64,000 bases of DNA from Apostichopus japonicus (taxonomy: Eukaryota; Echinodermata; Holothuroidea; Aspidochirotida; Stichopodidae), in assembly GCF_037975245.1 (NCBI RefSeq), contig NC_092566.1, forward strand, positions 15,683,501-15,747,500, in the 5' to 3' direction. Below, one piece after another: positions 50,988 to 63,139 of this stretch. The notes below the pieces were generated by a model. That model had not been told where the DNA came from. It did not search any database and saw only the letters and a program-made list of their open reading frames with translations. Made by a program: the position numbers and the translations under genes. Every line of letters starts with the position of its first letter. The stretch's first letter is position 1.

Positions 50988-51094
50988 ATTGAAACCGCCA
51001 GAGATATTCCTTAACGGGAAGAAGAAGTTCAGAATGACGTCGGACTACGACGAGGTCACCCAGAGGTACCGCCTACAGGAGACTGTTGGCTCTG
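50988..51094 (+). CDS. MELK exon with the canonical start codon
   Basis: The acceptor (a run of C/T ending GTGAACAG) precedes 50988, and the donor TCTG|GTGAGT follows 51094. The ATG at 51034 begins MTSDYDEVTQRYRLQETVGS. This matches the start of MELK, an AMPK-related Ser/Thr kinase of mitosis, maternal stores and embryonic or stem-cell proliferation, in both order and length: acidic DYDE, then a basic/aromatic stretch, then the first glycines of the ATP-binding loop at residues 19-21. The Gly21 codon is split, with 1 nt in this exon. The 46 nt before the ATG are also open, encoding LKPPEIFLNGKKKFR, so either they are 5' UTR or upstream exons add residues. The conventional start at 51034 is favoured because the family starts there. 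Confidence 0.85.
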
Positions 51095-51419
51095 GTGAGT
51101 CCCCGTCTGCTTTTCTAGTAATTTCAAACCCAACTGACTTAAGTGTTCCTACGATGAAATTAATTTCCAGCTCCAGAGTGAAATCCACCTTTAAAGAGGT
51201 TTTTCATAACCTCTTTATACCTGGGAGTAATCTCCTAGCATCATCTAGAGAATGGATTTTGGAGGAAGAATGTGGCTAAATCCATCTTACTTAGATGATC
51301 ATTTTCACTGATTGTGCTTCTGTAGGTGGGGTTTGGTTAAACGCTCGAAACATACTTCTATAAATTGTCACCCGAGCAGTTAGAGTCAACGAAAGTTACA
51401 AATCTTCGAGTGTCGTCGA

Positions 51420-52000
51420 TAGTTAAATAAATGAGGTCATTCGAATGGCAGCGACGGCCTCGATTTTTGCGAATAAACGTTTGATAAGGAAAAAAAAACC
51501 TGTACCTGCGACATACTGCCTTGTTGTTTCAGCTTTTATGAAGTTAATTGCCAGGCACCAGTGGAGAAGAATCAAATTCCGCGCTATCCGAGTAATTTCA
51601 TCCTTCGAATCCGATCAACAGGCAGCCAGGTCATTAACTGGCTGTCGGCTAATTTGGAGCAGCGAAGCTTGTGTTTTCTGTGAAAACACACAGTGTGAAT
51701 AGGGTATTACGGACAGTACGTCCAGGTCAGAAGCTGGCCACTCACAACTAAGCTCGACGTCTTCGATTTAGTCTCCTCTTAATTTTCGGGGAAAGGTGTC
51801 CTCATTCGATTTGTCGTCCAGGGAACGGAACAATGCTAAATCTCCGAGAAAGCTCTGCTTCTCTGGAGGAAACGAAATCAATTAATTTGGGCATGATTAC
51901 TGTAACAATAGACGGCAATTAATTAAAGTAACACCTTTCTCTCCGTTCGTGAGGTCAGTCGGACGGTGTGAATATTTAATAAAGAAAGTATTATCATTTT
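51420..52000. other. Complex intronic segment with AGGTCA half-sites, enhancer candidate
   Basis: AGGTCA occurs near 51433, 51627, 51725 and 51952, alongside homeodomain-type cores (TTAATTAAAG, CAATTAATTT) and the hairpin at 51671-51689. The composition is balanced compared with the rest of the intron. Nuclear-receptor binding would be the textbook reading of AGGTCA, but half-sites alone are weak evidence. Confidence 0.3.
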
Positions 52001-52839
52001 ATCAAAGTAGCTCAATTTCAATCGTGATTCCAAGAAATACGAGAGGGTTTTGCCAGGTATCATCTCTGCTCAGGTTTCATTTGATGTCATTAAAAGTCCT
52101 GCAGATGGCAATAAAATGACTTGCTAAATTTTTGAAATGACTAAGACACTACTTTGAAGAGATTTTGTTGGTTATCAAACACAAATTTTGGGCAATTTGT
52201 CTACCATATATCATGGCTGCATCATATTATGTGATTGTTTCGTTTATTTAAATGATGCCTTTGCATGTCTCGAGGGTGTTTTAACATCTTTGCTTTGACA
52301 GCCTGTTGGCGCATAAATCTGATGCAGATTCTTAGAAATGAAGTACTTGTGAATTGTTTTGGTTTATTCTTAATTTGGTTGGATGACTCATATTTGGACA
52401 TTTATCAACGCATTAATAATGAACGAGCTTAATTCGTCATTAAGGACCGAGTGAGTCATGCAGTTGTAATATTACAAATAGACCAGTCTACACAAGTATG
52501 TATACAATTATTTGTAAACATCAGGGCTGTTGCCCAGTTAATCACACAACAGTTGAAATCCTCAAGCTTTCCTGCCAGTCACATACAGTACTACCTACAG
52601 ACAGTACACACACAGACACACACACCAGAGAGAAGATATACTACATACATGGAACCAAAGATGTTCACACAATTTGAGCTGCTACTTATCCACCAATCTT
52701 TCAATTTGTCTTTTTGAATTTTTACTCAAAACTCCTGGATTTGTTCCAGAACAAGTTATTTGTTTGTTCGTAAAAACGATGGCTTTGAAACGATAATTTA
52801 TGCAGTTTTGAGCAAGTACAGTAGAATTTCTTCGGAGCT

Positions 52840-53700
52840 CAGAGCGTCTCGGAATTCGGTCACATCTGCTTGCATCCTGTTACCGTTTTCCTCTGATTGT
52901 CTTTCTCAGAGGAACTATAAACAGCTATTGTTTCATTGTAATTTGTTTGGCTCCCAGATAACTTGCTCTGCATCTAAACAATACAACAATAGGCATATTA
53001 AAATTATTAATACCAGATATGATATTCCTGAAAACTGTTTGTCTTTTATGTTTTTTCTTGTTTGAATGGAGCGTTTTTATGATAATAACAGCTTGAATAT
53101 TTCCTGAAAACTCATAGTCTGCATTTGAGACTCACGTATCATTTGCGTAATTTACATCTCCTCGGATATTCTTTTAAGCCTCAGAGGAGCTGCAGAAATT
53201 GATTTCCATTATATTAATTGTTCTTTTATGTCTTTTATCGAGATGGTTTTCTAATCATCCAAACAATCCAACAATAGGAATATTTGATAAGCTGCCTGCT
53301 CCATATTTCATTGAAAGCTTTTGTTTTATTTCATTTAGAATGGGGAGTTATTATTAACGACTCAAAGATTTTAGTCCCATAGGAGCTACTAAAACTCATT
53401 CCATTATATTTGTATTTTATATTTATTTAATTCTTTGGAGATGGATTTTTCACCTAAACAATACAACAATGGGAATATTCAATTAGCTATTTGTATACCA
53501 GCGATGGCGACTTAAAATGAATGAATAATTGATGACGCAAAGTGTTTATGTCGCAGAGGAATTTAACTGTACAAAACAGAAACTCATTCCAAATAAAAAA
53601 AAAAATTGATAAAGATGGAATTTTCACCTGAACAATACAACAATAGGAATATTTAATACCAAACTCGAGGTTTTCCTCGAAAGCTTTCTTCAACTTGATT
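52840..53700. repeat. Diverged tandem repeat, four copies of about 175-285 bp
   Basis: Two markers recur in the same order four times. A CAGAGGA-like block (near 52908, 53182, 53376 and 53553) is followed 70-80 bp later by AACAATACAACAATAGGAAT or variants (near 52976, 53261, 53455 and 53629). TTTCATTTAGAATGGG-like phrases separate later copies. Spacing shrinks from 285 to 174 bp, so copies have lost or gained internal sequence. No coding capacity is evident. Confidence 0.65.
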
Positions 53701-55122
53701 TAGAATGGGTTTTTTCTCAATTCAAGACGATCGTCGATTTCTTCCAGTGGACGAGCACTCAGTTACTGTAGGGACTAGTTTGGTGGTAATTTACAAAGCA
53801 AAACTCTAGCCAGACAAATTCCTGGAACGACAAGGCAAGGCTAGCCTTGGGAACATTCATGCTGTCTGTGAAACGTTGTGTTTCTCAATCAAAGTAGAAA
53901 CAAAACGATCTTTTGTGGGACAGAAGTAAAAATTAATTAATTGAATGACTCATACATGTGTGTATTGTCGCAAAATTAACTGTTTAATAAGAACAAGATC
54001 AATCCGTGGAAAAGAGAAACATTTTCTCGTTAGTATATTTATATATATTTATGTAGACATTTATATATTAAAAACATTAGTAACAACTTTAAAAATTAAG
54101 ACCCAGATAATTATTCCATGATGGATATGATTATATCAGTTATTATGTTTCCATAATCCATCTTTCCTGCAGCAATTCTTGGAATATGGATGCAGTTCAA
54201 GACGGGCATTATTTTCGTTATATATAAATCTTCATTCTGAATCAGAAATTTATAAAAAATGATTGATTTAGAGGGGGGTCATGTGAGGAGATCAGGAATT
54301 ATGAGAACATGTCTGTTCCACTTCTTTCTCACCTCTCTCTGTCTATCTCAATTTTTTTTTTTTTTTTTTGTTATCTTCAATTTTATTTTTTTTTTGGGCA
54401 AGGGGTGGTGAACCTTGGAATTACAACAGAAGCCTGTAGTTAACATCTTCTTTTGATCTGTTATATCTTTTCTTTTGAACTTCTCTTTTATTTTTCTGGA
54501 GTTTGTCTGTATAGCTCCTAGAAATGGCAACGCCTTCCAGCCAGCTTAACGTTGGTTTATGAAGAGTACTTAACAAATGCTTGGGGCGAAAAACTTGAAC
54601 ATGACACTCATACCAAAAAAAACACAAAAAAATGGATAAAAAAGAAAACTTGTGTGAATATGTCTAAAGGCAACCTTACCTTACATTCTCTGCCCCTAAT
54701 GCATAAAAGTCACTTAGGACTAACTGTTCTTTGGATTCTTAGATGGTTTTCTGCTCAGAATTTATTCCAATTTTGATGACGGGTGATACGTGACTTTCGT
54801 TCAGAGTATAATGTCTTCCATACGACTCGCCGTCCAATAGGTTTTAGTGGAAACTTTTTGAACTTGTCAAGTTTCTCACTGCATTTCTGCAAGTTTTACC
54901 ATATATCTTTAAATTTACCATATTTCTTATATAATAAAAATAATGATTATTTAGACTTGAAAGCCTATAGATCACATTTTCACAGAATTGCTTCTTCTGG
55001 ACCCAGCAATCCAAGCCCTCATCCCTTCTCAAACACCCTACCCCCCCAACCCTCTCTCCCACCCCTCACCTCCATCCCCACCACCATTGCTTCTGCATAA
55101 TTGCTGCTTATGACGCAGAATT

Positions 55123-55200
55123 TCTAAGATAATAATAATAATTTATTCTGATATAGTACCTCATATCAAAATATGATCTCAAAGCCCTTAACAATAAAGC
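55123..55200 (-). mobile_element. 3' tail of a LINE or LINE-tailed SINE
   Basis: On the - strand this reads GGGCTTTGAGATCATATTTT then GAGGTACTATATCAGAATAA and ends in an ATT repeat. This is the usual 3' end of CR1/L2-type elements and of SINEs that borrow their tails. Nothing recognisable precedes it, so the copy is severely truncated. Confidence 0.6.
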
Positions 55201-56576
55201 ATAAAACTGATACAGCGATAAAATGAAAGATCAGAATCTGCTTGGCCCACCACACTGTGTGAACTTTTTTTTGGGGGGGGTAGGGGGGTGGATGGGAGGG
55301 GTGAGAGTACCAACATCTAGATAAGTGTAAGATAACGGATCAACAGAAGAAAATTTTTCATCAATAGGCAGAAAGTACCTCTACTAAAATTATACATCTA
55401 CTAACTTAAAATATACAGGCTCAGTCTCAAATATCCTCCAAGAAGGATATAAGATAGTTAAGTACAGCCGGTAGGCTTTTGCTGAGCTCCATTTTTTTAC
55501 TTCTTTTGTAAGAATCCTGCCAATATTTACCGATTACCGTAGGGTTTATATATCGATGATGTCTAAGACATTCCCTACTGTGGAGACTTTCTTCGTCTTC
55601 TTCTTCTACTTCTTCTTCTTTGGCTATAGTTCTGCCATCTCTCTGTGACATCTCGTAGACCTTGAAAAAAGACGAATGTTGTTGTGATCTAAAATTTTGG
55701 AAAAGCCAGCAGGCAGAATCAATCAAAATTATCTTCAGATGATTGCCAGCCAATGAGAGACCTCGCTTGTATTACCGGGATCACCTGCCTTCGAGCCAAT
55801 TTTCGTCACTTTTGAAATTTAAGCAAAAATCTCCAATAAGTACCGAACCTCGTTCATATATATATACGATATGAGTTTGTTTGGTTTAGCAATTTGTCAA
55901 TATGGTATACAGAACCTACAGTACTAAGATATACAGTGGATGTACAGTAGATACATGTACACAGCCACTGCATATGCTGTGTACTTTGTCATTGACGTTC
56001 CTCCAGAAACACCTCACCAGAGCGGCTAGAGCAAGGGTCAGACCCCGGGCGACAATTACGTCATCCAGGCACCATTTTTGCCCTTTCCATTTAGCCATAT
56101 AAGGTCATAATGAAAATGAGAAATGCACTATCCTGTTTGTCAAATCTTCCTGTGACCCCTCACTATATCCTCGGACCTCCCAGTTAACCCATGGCCCCAT
56201 CAGGGCTGAATCTCCCTCAGTCCCTCCCCCACCCCTTCCCCTGTTTCTCCTTATGGCCTCTTCATTTCTGGAGGAGCTGATCCAAGCATGATTTCATCAC
56301 ATATTATGGTATTATCGCTCTTGCCGCAACATATTAAGTGATAGTATATATAGTGTCCTCACTTCGGATTCGAAACAACCATGGAATCCATTTATCATAT
56401 TGCAACAGTATATTACTGTAGAGTGACCAGGTTGAAATGTTTTTTGAATAAATACTGTATTATCATCACAGACTTTTGAAATTTGAATTTTGCATAATTG
56501 ATATCTGCAGATGTATGTATCTGTCCATAAGCCTCTTTCATAAATTCTTTTTTTTTCTTTGTATTTTCTTTTCTAA

Positions 56577-57800
<1,224 letters not shown>

Positions 57801-57807
57801 TTCCCCA

Positions 57808-57891
57808 CTTACCTGTCTCCCCACAACCTATGCACCGCATTCTACCGTGTCTAGAATGCCCTGGTAATCTTTTAACACTGTACACCCTCAT
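57808..57891. repeat. Dispersed repeat copy B (CTTACCTGTCTCC family)
   Basis: Related to 3496-3580: it shares CTTACCTGTCTCC, TTCTACCGTGTCTAGAAT and CCTGGTAA, then CTTTT and ACACTGTACACCC. It sits just left of the DIRS-type region, so it may be part of the flank in which that element inserted, or of an element terminus. Confidence 0.7.
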
Positions 57892-58186
57892 TGGCCCTAA
57901 TGGCCTTCCTTCATTTTTCTACCCACAAAGTGTCTCAATGTGTTTTTCGGAGTTAGAAAAATTTTCGCGAAATTCGCCCGGATTACCTTGGATTTATACT
58001 CTAGAAGTTTCCTATCAGGACTTCTGCACTTCCAAGGATCTTTTCCAGCCTGATAAGTATCCTTTTCTTGTAGGGAAGGGTGTTTTTGGGGGCTGTTTTT
58101 AGTGTACACTCTCGCCCATGCGTTCGTTTTTTCTTACGTAACGTTTTTAGGGTAACAGGTAGTAGCTCTGCGAGACTACTTCGTTC

Positions 58187-59150
58187 GTTGCCTATACCGC
58201 CTTGTTTACGCGGATAGGCATATATTTTCGTATGTACATGTTTCAGCCTTTCTTACTTTCAAAAAATAAGATGTTTTGCTTGTTTCATGTACCTTCGTTA
58301 CTTCTTACGCTTTTGTGTGGGTTTTCCCCTTGTAGCGTAATTTGTAGCGTTGCCTATACCGCCTTGTTTACGCGGATAGGCATGTTTTTCCGTATGTACA
58401 TGTGTTTCAGCTTTTCTTAAGGCATAAGATGTTTTGCTTTCATGTACTTCGTTAATTTTTACGCTTTCAGTGTGGGTTTTCACTTTTGTAGCGTAGTTGT
58501 AGCCACGTTCCGATATCTCCTAACTAGTCGAGATAGTCGGCTCGTTTCGTTGTTTTTCATGTTAAGACGGGAGTATCCTTGATTTCATATATTGTTGTAT
58601 ATTTTCATGTTTCCTCTTGTTGTTGCTACGTGCGCTCCCTGAGTCTCATGACTTGGGGTGTACCTCGTAGCCTTGTTCCCCCCTCCGCTGGTTCGCGGTT
58701 AGGGGGTTCTCTCCCTAATATACATGTTTCGTCCTTTTTACAAGTTTTTCGATGCATATATGTTTAGTTACGTTGCTTCCATATGTCGGAAGTGTTTCTC
58801 CTTGTAACGTATCTTGTAAGCCGCGAACTCCTATCCAGTACTAGGCGGTTAGGCGGTTCGATTACGTTGTTGTTGTTTCTTGTTTGAACCTTCATATATT
58901 TGTACATATTTTCATGTTTCTCCATGGGTTTCGCTACTCGTGCGCCTCCTAAGTGTCGGGAGTTTCACTTGGGGCGTATCTCGTAGCCTTGTTCCTCCCT
59001 TCCCGCTCTGTACGCGGATAGAGGGGTTCTCTCCCTTGTATACATGCTTCGTCCTTTTCCTTCATGTATTCTAGTTACGTGTTCGCTTCTAAGTGTGGGA
59101 AGTTTTCACTATTGTAGCGTACCTTGTAAGCCGCGAGCCTCTAGCGGGGC
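58187..59150 (+). repeat. Leader array of about 160-bp repeats, each with a hairpin
   Basis: The phrase GTTGCCTATACCGCCTTGTT, continuing into GCGGATAGGC, occurs at 58187 and 58349 (period 162). TCGTAGCCTTGTTCC with GGGGTTCTCTCCCT recurs near 58665 and 58983 (about 317, two periods), and CTTGTAAGCCGCGA near 58813 and 59126. Most units carry an inverted repeat of the type CCTATnCCGC/GCGGATAGG: 58191-58218, 58353-58380, 58510-58540, 58678-58706, and imperfect ones at 58823-58860 and 58994-59026. The array lies immediately before the gag-like start codon at 59279, so it looks like the 5' leader of the retroelement. Confidence 0.7.
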
Positions 59151-59278
59151 GCGTTGTTTTTGTCACGTAACTTTACTCTCTGTTAGCATACTCCCACCCT
59201 ACTTCCTCCTTATAGTCGTTCCGTTTGATACGTTAGACTATTCGCCGTTAGTCTCTCCTTAACGTGGGTTTCTCAGAC

Positions 59279-60449
59279 ATGTCTCGAAGCCACCTTAAAT
59301 GTGTGAACTGTTCCGAGACCTCTGTCTAGTCTGTTTTGTTTTCACACCAGACAGTGGCAGCACATCGACACCTGGCTAGCAGGCCAGGACAGGTTAGATC
59401 TATCACCGAACCCACAGTTCCCCTGGAGGGAATCGGAGGAGAGACAGGAGATGAAGAGGAAGTGAGAGAGTTGGTGGGAGTTGAGATGGAGAGAGGCCAG
59501 GAGAGGGCCGGAGAAGAGAGAGAGAGCGAGATCTGCCACCCAAGGTGCCGGCGTTGTCCGGATGTACCACCAAGGGCTAGGGCAAGGCTCAAGGCCAACC
59601 AAAAGCCCATGTGAGAGAGAGAGAGAGAGAGAGATGGATTTTTTGCCACCCAAGGTGCCGGCGTTGTCCGGATGTACCACCAAGGGCTAGGGCAAGGGCA
59701 AGGCTCAAGGCCAACCAAAAGCCCATGACAAAGACGGCCAGAGCGGACAGTCCGTCCGGGTCGCAGAGAGCGGCACCCGTTGTGGTGCGCGCAAAGAGAG
59801 GGGCTCCGGAGAGCCAGGGTCCGGCGAGACCTCAGAAGGAGCCCGGAACAGACGTTCCCCTCCGACCCAAGGAAGGCTAGGCTCAAGGCCAATAAAAAGC
59901 CCATTAGAAGTTCCGACCGGAAAGGACAGAATGTCCGGGTCGAGGAGAGTGGTACCCGGCGTGGTACGCACACAGAGATAGGCTCCGGGAGCCCGAGTCC
60001 GGCGAGAGAGGCCGGAGGAGAGAGAGAGAGAGAGGAGAGAAAGAGATGTTGCCCCCCAAGGTCCCGGCACCGTCCGGATTCTATGACCAAGGGGAAGGCA
60101 AGGGCAAGGCTCAAGGCCAATAAATAGCCCATTTGAAATTCCGACCGGAATGGACAGAATGTCCGGGTCGAGAGGAGTGGTACCCGGCTAGGTACGCACA
60201 CAGAGATGGGCTCCGGGGGCCCGGGTCCGACGAGACCACGGGTCCAGCGAGACCTCACAGGGAGTGCGGAACCGAGGTTCCACTCCGGATCCCAGGAGTC
60301 GGTCCCGGAGCCGGGAACCGATGAGATCAACAACTGCTGGGCCCCCAGATCGGGGTAGTAAGGGCAAACGCCCAATCCGAAAGGAAAGCCGGCTGGAGCG
60401 AGGTTCCCACGGCAAACGGAGATATACTTATCCCCAGCCTCAAAGTTAA
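59279..60449 (+). pseudogene. Degraded gag-like ORF of a DIRS-type retroelement, with internal repeats
   Basis: ATG at 59279 starts MSRSHLKCVNCSETSV and then hits an in-frame TAG. The short C-x2-C start after MSRS resembles the start of DIRS-type gag proteins. Frames further along are rich in Arg, Ser, Glu and Pro, ending in one with RSRSREPMRS and GKRRYTYPQPQS at 60264-60449. The nucleotide sequence is internally repetitive: CCACCAAGGGCTAGGGCAAG twice (59569 and 59679), AAGGCCAA with AAGCCCAT three times or more, and GGACAGAATGTCCGGGTCGA twice (59926 and 60152). (GA)n runs at 59611-59633 and 60017-60042 and frame changes show it is not intact. Assignment to gag is inferred from position and composition. 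Confidence 0.45.
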
Positions 60450-60826
60450 TCCCGCCTCCAAGAGGGGGAAGAGTCTCTTTCATCAGGGGAGTGTTGCCCC
60501 CCGGAACTAGCAGCTTGAGCTGCGACGACAGGTTCGAATCAATTGCGGAAAGACACTGCAATCGCTACACCATTTATCATTACACATCCCGAATGTGTGT
60601 TTAATGAGTACCAGCAGAAACCAGGACATGACATAGATTTCCTGGGCATTCATGGGTCATATTCTCCTCGCTAATTATTTTTCTCTCTCGTTATAATTCA
60701 TCGCCATATGTCTAGGTTTGAAACCTTGCTTATGTTTTGTTGTTTAAAAGCTTGTGGAACCCTCTCCAGAACATGTTAAAAGGCGCAAACTGAAGCGATT
60801 CTAGTACAGTCTCGTTACTTAGTACC

Positions 60827-60913
60827 TTGGCAACCTGCCAAGAAGAGAACGTTCTCGAAGCTTGGCAAAGTGCCAGGAAAACAAGCCTGCTAAGAGTCTT
60901 GGCAAACTGCCAA
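60827..60913. promoter_or_regulatory. Three NFI-like palindromes at 35-37 bp spacing
   Basis: TTGGCAACCTGCCAA at 60827-60841, TTGGCAAAGTGCCAG at 60862-60876 and TTGGCAAACTGCCAA at 60899-60913 fit TTGGC(N5)GCCAA, the full nuclear factor I site; the first and third are perfect. Their spacing suggests a short tandem repeat that carries the palindrome. Actual NFI binding is unknown. Confidence 0.55.
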
Positions 60914-61688
60914 GACAATATACCCGCGCTGTATATTTGTTATGAGAGGAGGGGGGCCAAGCAGTCACCTGGATTGACACGTGTAAGCTCAACGTTTGCT
61001 GCAACGAGCTGTCGACTACGTGAGCGATCCCATGGAATAAACCTCTCTCTCTATCTTTTGGGTGAATTTCCAAGACAAACGCGTAGTAAGTTGGAAAAGG
61101 GGTAGGATAAAACCCCAACAAAGGTACAAGCGCTAACGCGCTCCGAGCATACAGTATGCGCTTCGTGAATAATGTTCGATGTTCCGACATTTTAAGCACA
61201 GTTGCATTTCGTAGCACCTGATAGCCTAGTCATGGCTATGCGCTAGGTGGTTTCAATAGGAAGTTGGATACTTCTACTGTACTACACTACGAAATTGACA
61301 CGTCTCGACATGGAGAGATTTGAGGAGTAACGGGTACGTTATAACATTTATTACGTGTTTATTACGTTAAATGTGGTGTGGTAAAAACGTCGACATAACG
61401 TTTCTATGAGATATGAATGATATATTAATGTTATATTAATGTCTTAACGTAAATCGTTTTGAAATATGAGGCTGAAAACGTTTTCGGTGACATACCTCTT
61501 ACACCACTAATAACGTTACCATAACAATACACTAAGCCTACATGCTTAGTAACGCTTTAGTGTTTGCTGAGTAACTCCCCGGGCTCCGTTAAGCAGCCAG
61601 GGATTTATGAGGTGGATTTTCTACAAACCCACCCTCTCACCATCTTCACAGCCCCTCTTGGGAGTTTGTTTCTGATGAGTAGGTCTAT

Positions 61689-61900
61689 CGCTCAGTTAGC
61701 TCAGGGTTAAAGCATTTCAGTCATAAGGTCCCCGGTTCAGGCCACCCCAAGAGTAATGTATGTTGTCCAGCTACAGAGTTGTTGACTTTTCATAATCATG
61801 GACGTTAAATTTGTATGTAAGAGACTGACTTCAGTCAGCTTGCAGCTTGGTTAAGCCAGTGAGGCTTCTTCTCAAGTTCCTACTTGCAGGATGATCCTAA
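61689..61900 (+). mobile_element. tRNA-derived SINE (copy 1 in the retroelement region)
   Basis: An A-box-like TTAGCTCAGGGTTAAAGCA at 61696 and a degenerate B-box-like GGTTCAGGCC at 61734 are spaced as in a tRNA promoter. They are followed by a non-tRNA body that includes a near-palindromic CTGACTTCAGTCAG near 61826-61839. The 3' limit is approximate. The damaged B box suggests an old copy. Confidence 0.5.
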
Positions 61901-62096
61901 ATACGTTCTTAAATACATACATTTAAATTGTAGGAGTCACATAAACAGTAGCATTGTAGCTTTGTTTAAGATTCTGATGAAGCAAACTATCCATTCAGTA
62001 CTCAGTCTCATTTTTTGTAGCAGGGTGGCATTGTTTAAGATTCTGTACTCACTCAGCAGAGTGAGATTCTGTACCTTCAGTACTCATTTTTGGAGA

Positions 62097-62290
62097 GTAC
62101 TGTGGTCAAGTGGTGAAGGCAGTGGACTGGTGATCAAAGGCTTGCAGGTTTGAGTCCTGGCCGGATCATTCAGTTGTTTCCTTGGGCAAGGCACTTTTTC
62201 GTCAGTGCAGCTTCCCATCCAGGAGATACTTGTCTCTATGCTTGACAGGTTTTCGTTGACCGGGGTAATATTGTTAGGCATCATTATCTT
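62097..62290 (+). mobile_element. tRNA-derived SINE with CTTGGGCAAGGCAC core
   Basis: The head has TGGTCAAGTGGTGAAGGC (A-box-like, 62103) and GGTTTGAGTCC (B-box-like, 62148). The body contains TTTCCTTGGGCAAGGCACTT at 62177-62196, a core I recognise as widespread in invertebrate and fish tRNA-derived SINEs, and the unit ends near GTTAGGCATCATTATC. It is better preserved than the copy to its left and lies in the same orientation, directly before the RNase H remnant. Confidence 0.65.
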
Positions 62291-62559
62291 TCAATAGGTC
62301 TACGCCTTTTCTTTCCCCAATATTATGATTAATTTTTTTTTAGCATGGAAAGAACCTCCCTTAAACCTCCCTACAGGGTACAGCTTAGCATCATCAGGAC
62401 ATTCCTTTTCTTCAGAGTTTTCTGATTGCAACGGGTTGATAACTGAAAGAGTCATCAACGGTACTGTGGTACTGAATCAGTACTGCGAGTGCGACTGTCC
62501 TGCAAGCTCTAACAAGGTCACCAAGCAGGCCGCTGTCCTTGACTTCTTTAGCAGCAGAT

Positions 62560-63130
62560 ACACAGGGTTGGGCTCCTTGGAGCCCTCCGGCACCCAGGTA
62601 CGGGGCTTTTGACTACCATCCTCTCAGACAACACGACGGTGGTAACATACTGTAGCTACGTCAACAGACATGGTGGCACCAGGTCAGAGAGATATTGCCG
62701 TCTGGCAAGGGAGACCCTCACCACAGCTACAGAATCTGGCATGGCCCTACAAGTCTCTCAGATAGCCAGAAAGGAGAATGTGATGGCCGATGCTCTGCCC
62801 AGGGGACAGCTCCACCCTGACGAGTGGACCCTTTCGCAACGAACATGAAGTAGGTTTTCCACATGTTCAGCAGACCTCTGATAGACCTGATTGCGACACA
62901 GGGCAACAATGGGCTGCTCATCTTTGTTCAGGCGGCCCACCCGCAGGCCTTCCACATAACGCCAGGTCCCTGTCGCGAAACGGACCGGAAGCTTACATCT
63001 TCCCTCTCTTGGCATGGTCAGCCATCATAGTGGCCCCGCTGACCCCGGTTCGGGCAAAACTTATCCAGCTCCTAGCGGACGAGCCAGCGATCCTGCCGGA
63101 CAAACCACAGTCGGTTGTCCCATAGACGGG
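62560..63130 (+). pseudogene. DIRS-type RNase H and connecting region, frame-broken
   Basis: The frame from 62609 carries ILSDNTTVV (the RNase H Asp), NRHGGTRS, ENVMADALPRG (the C-terminal Asp of RNase H) and LHPDEWTLS, an order I know from DIRS1-like retroelements, where RNase H follows RT. Shortly after, other frames carry PLIDLIATQ (62871) and YIFPLLAW (62989), matching the linker that leads to the tyrosine recombinase. The frame changes at least twice, so the copy is dead. A TAA-free N-terminal part from 62325 is poorly matched. No RT precedes it. Confidence 0.7.
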
Positions 63131-63139
63131 GCGCTGGCT

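Larger units (their letters stand above)
60450..62320. other. Sequence between gag-like and recombinase remnants; no reverse transcriptase seen
   Basis: A DIRS element should have its reverse transcriptase here, but I found no RT motif in any frame. Instead there are three NFI-like palindromes at 60827-60913, a TAACGT-rich AT stretch at 61330-61460, and two tRNA-headed SINEs at 61689-61900 and 62097-62290. Either the element was disrupted by insertions with loss of RT, or the two flanking remnants belong to different copies. Confidence 0.5.

Noticed and set aside
59326-60561. 411-codon - strand ORF, the longest in the window
   Set aside because: It is antisense to the gag-like retroelement region and is repetitive because the DNA is repetitive (ALSLALALG, SLSLSLS from GA runs). 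High GC and (GA)n explain the absence of stops; no domain is recognisable.
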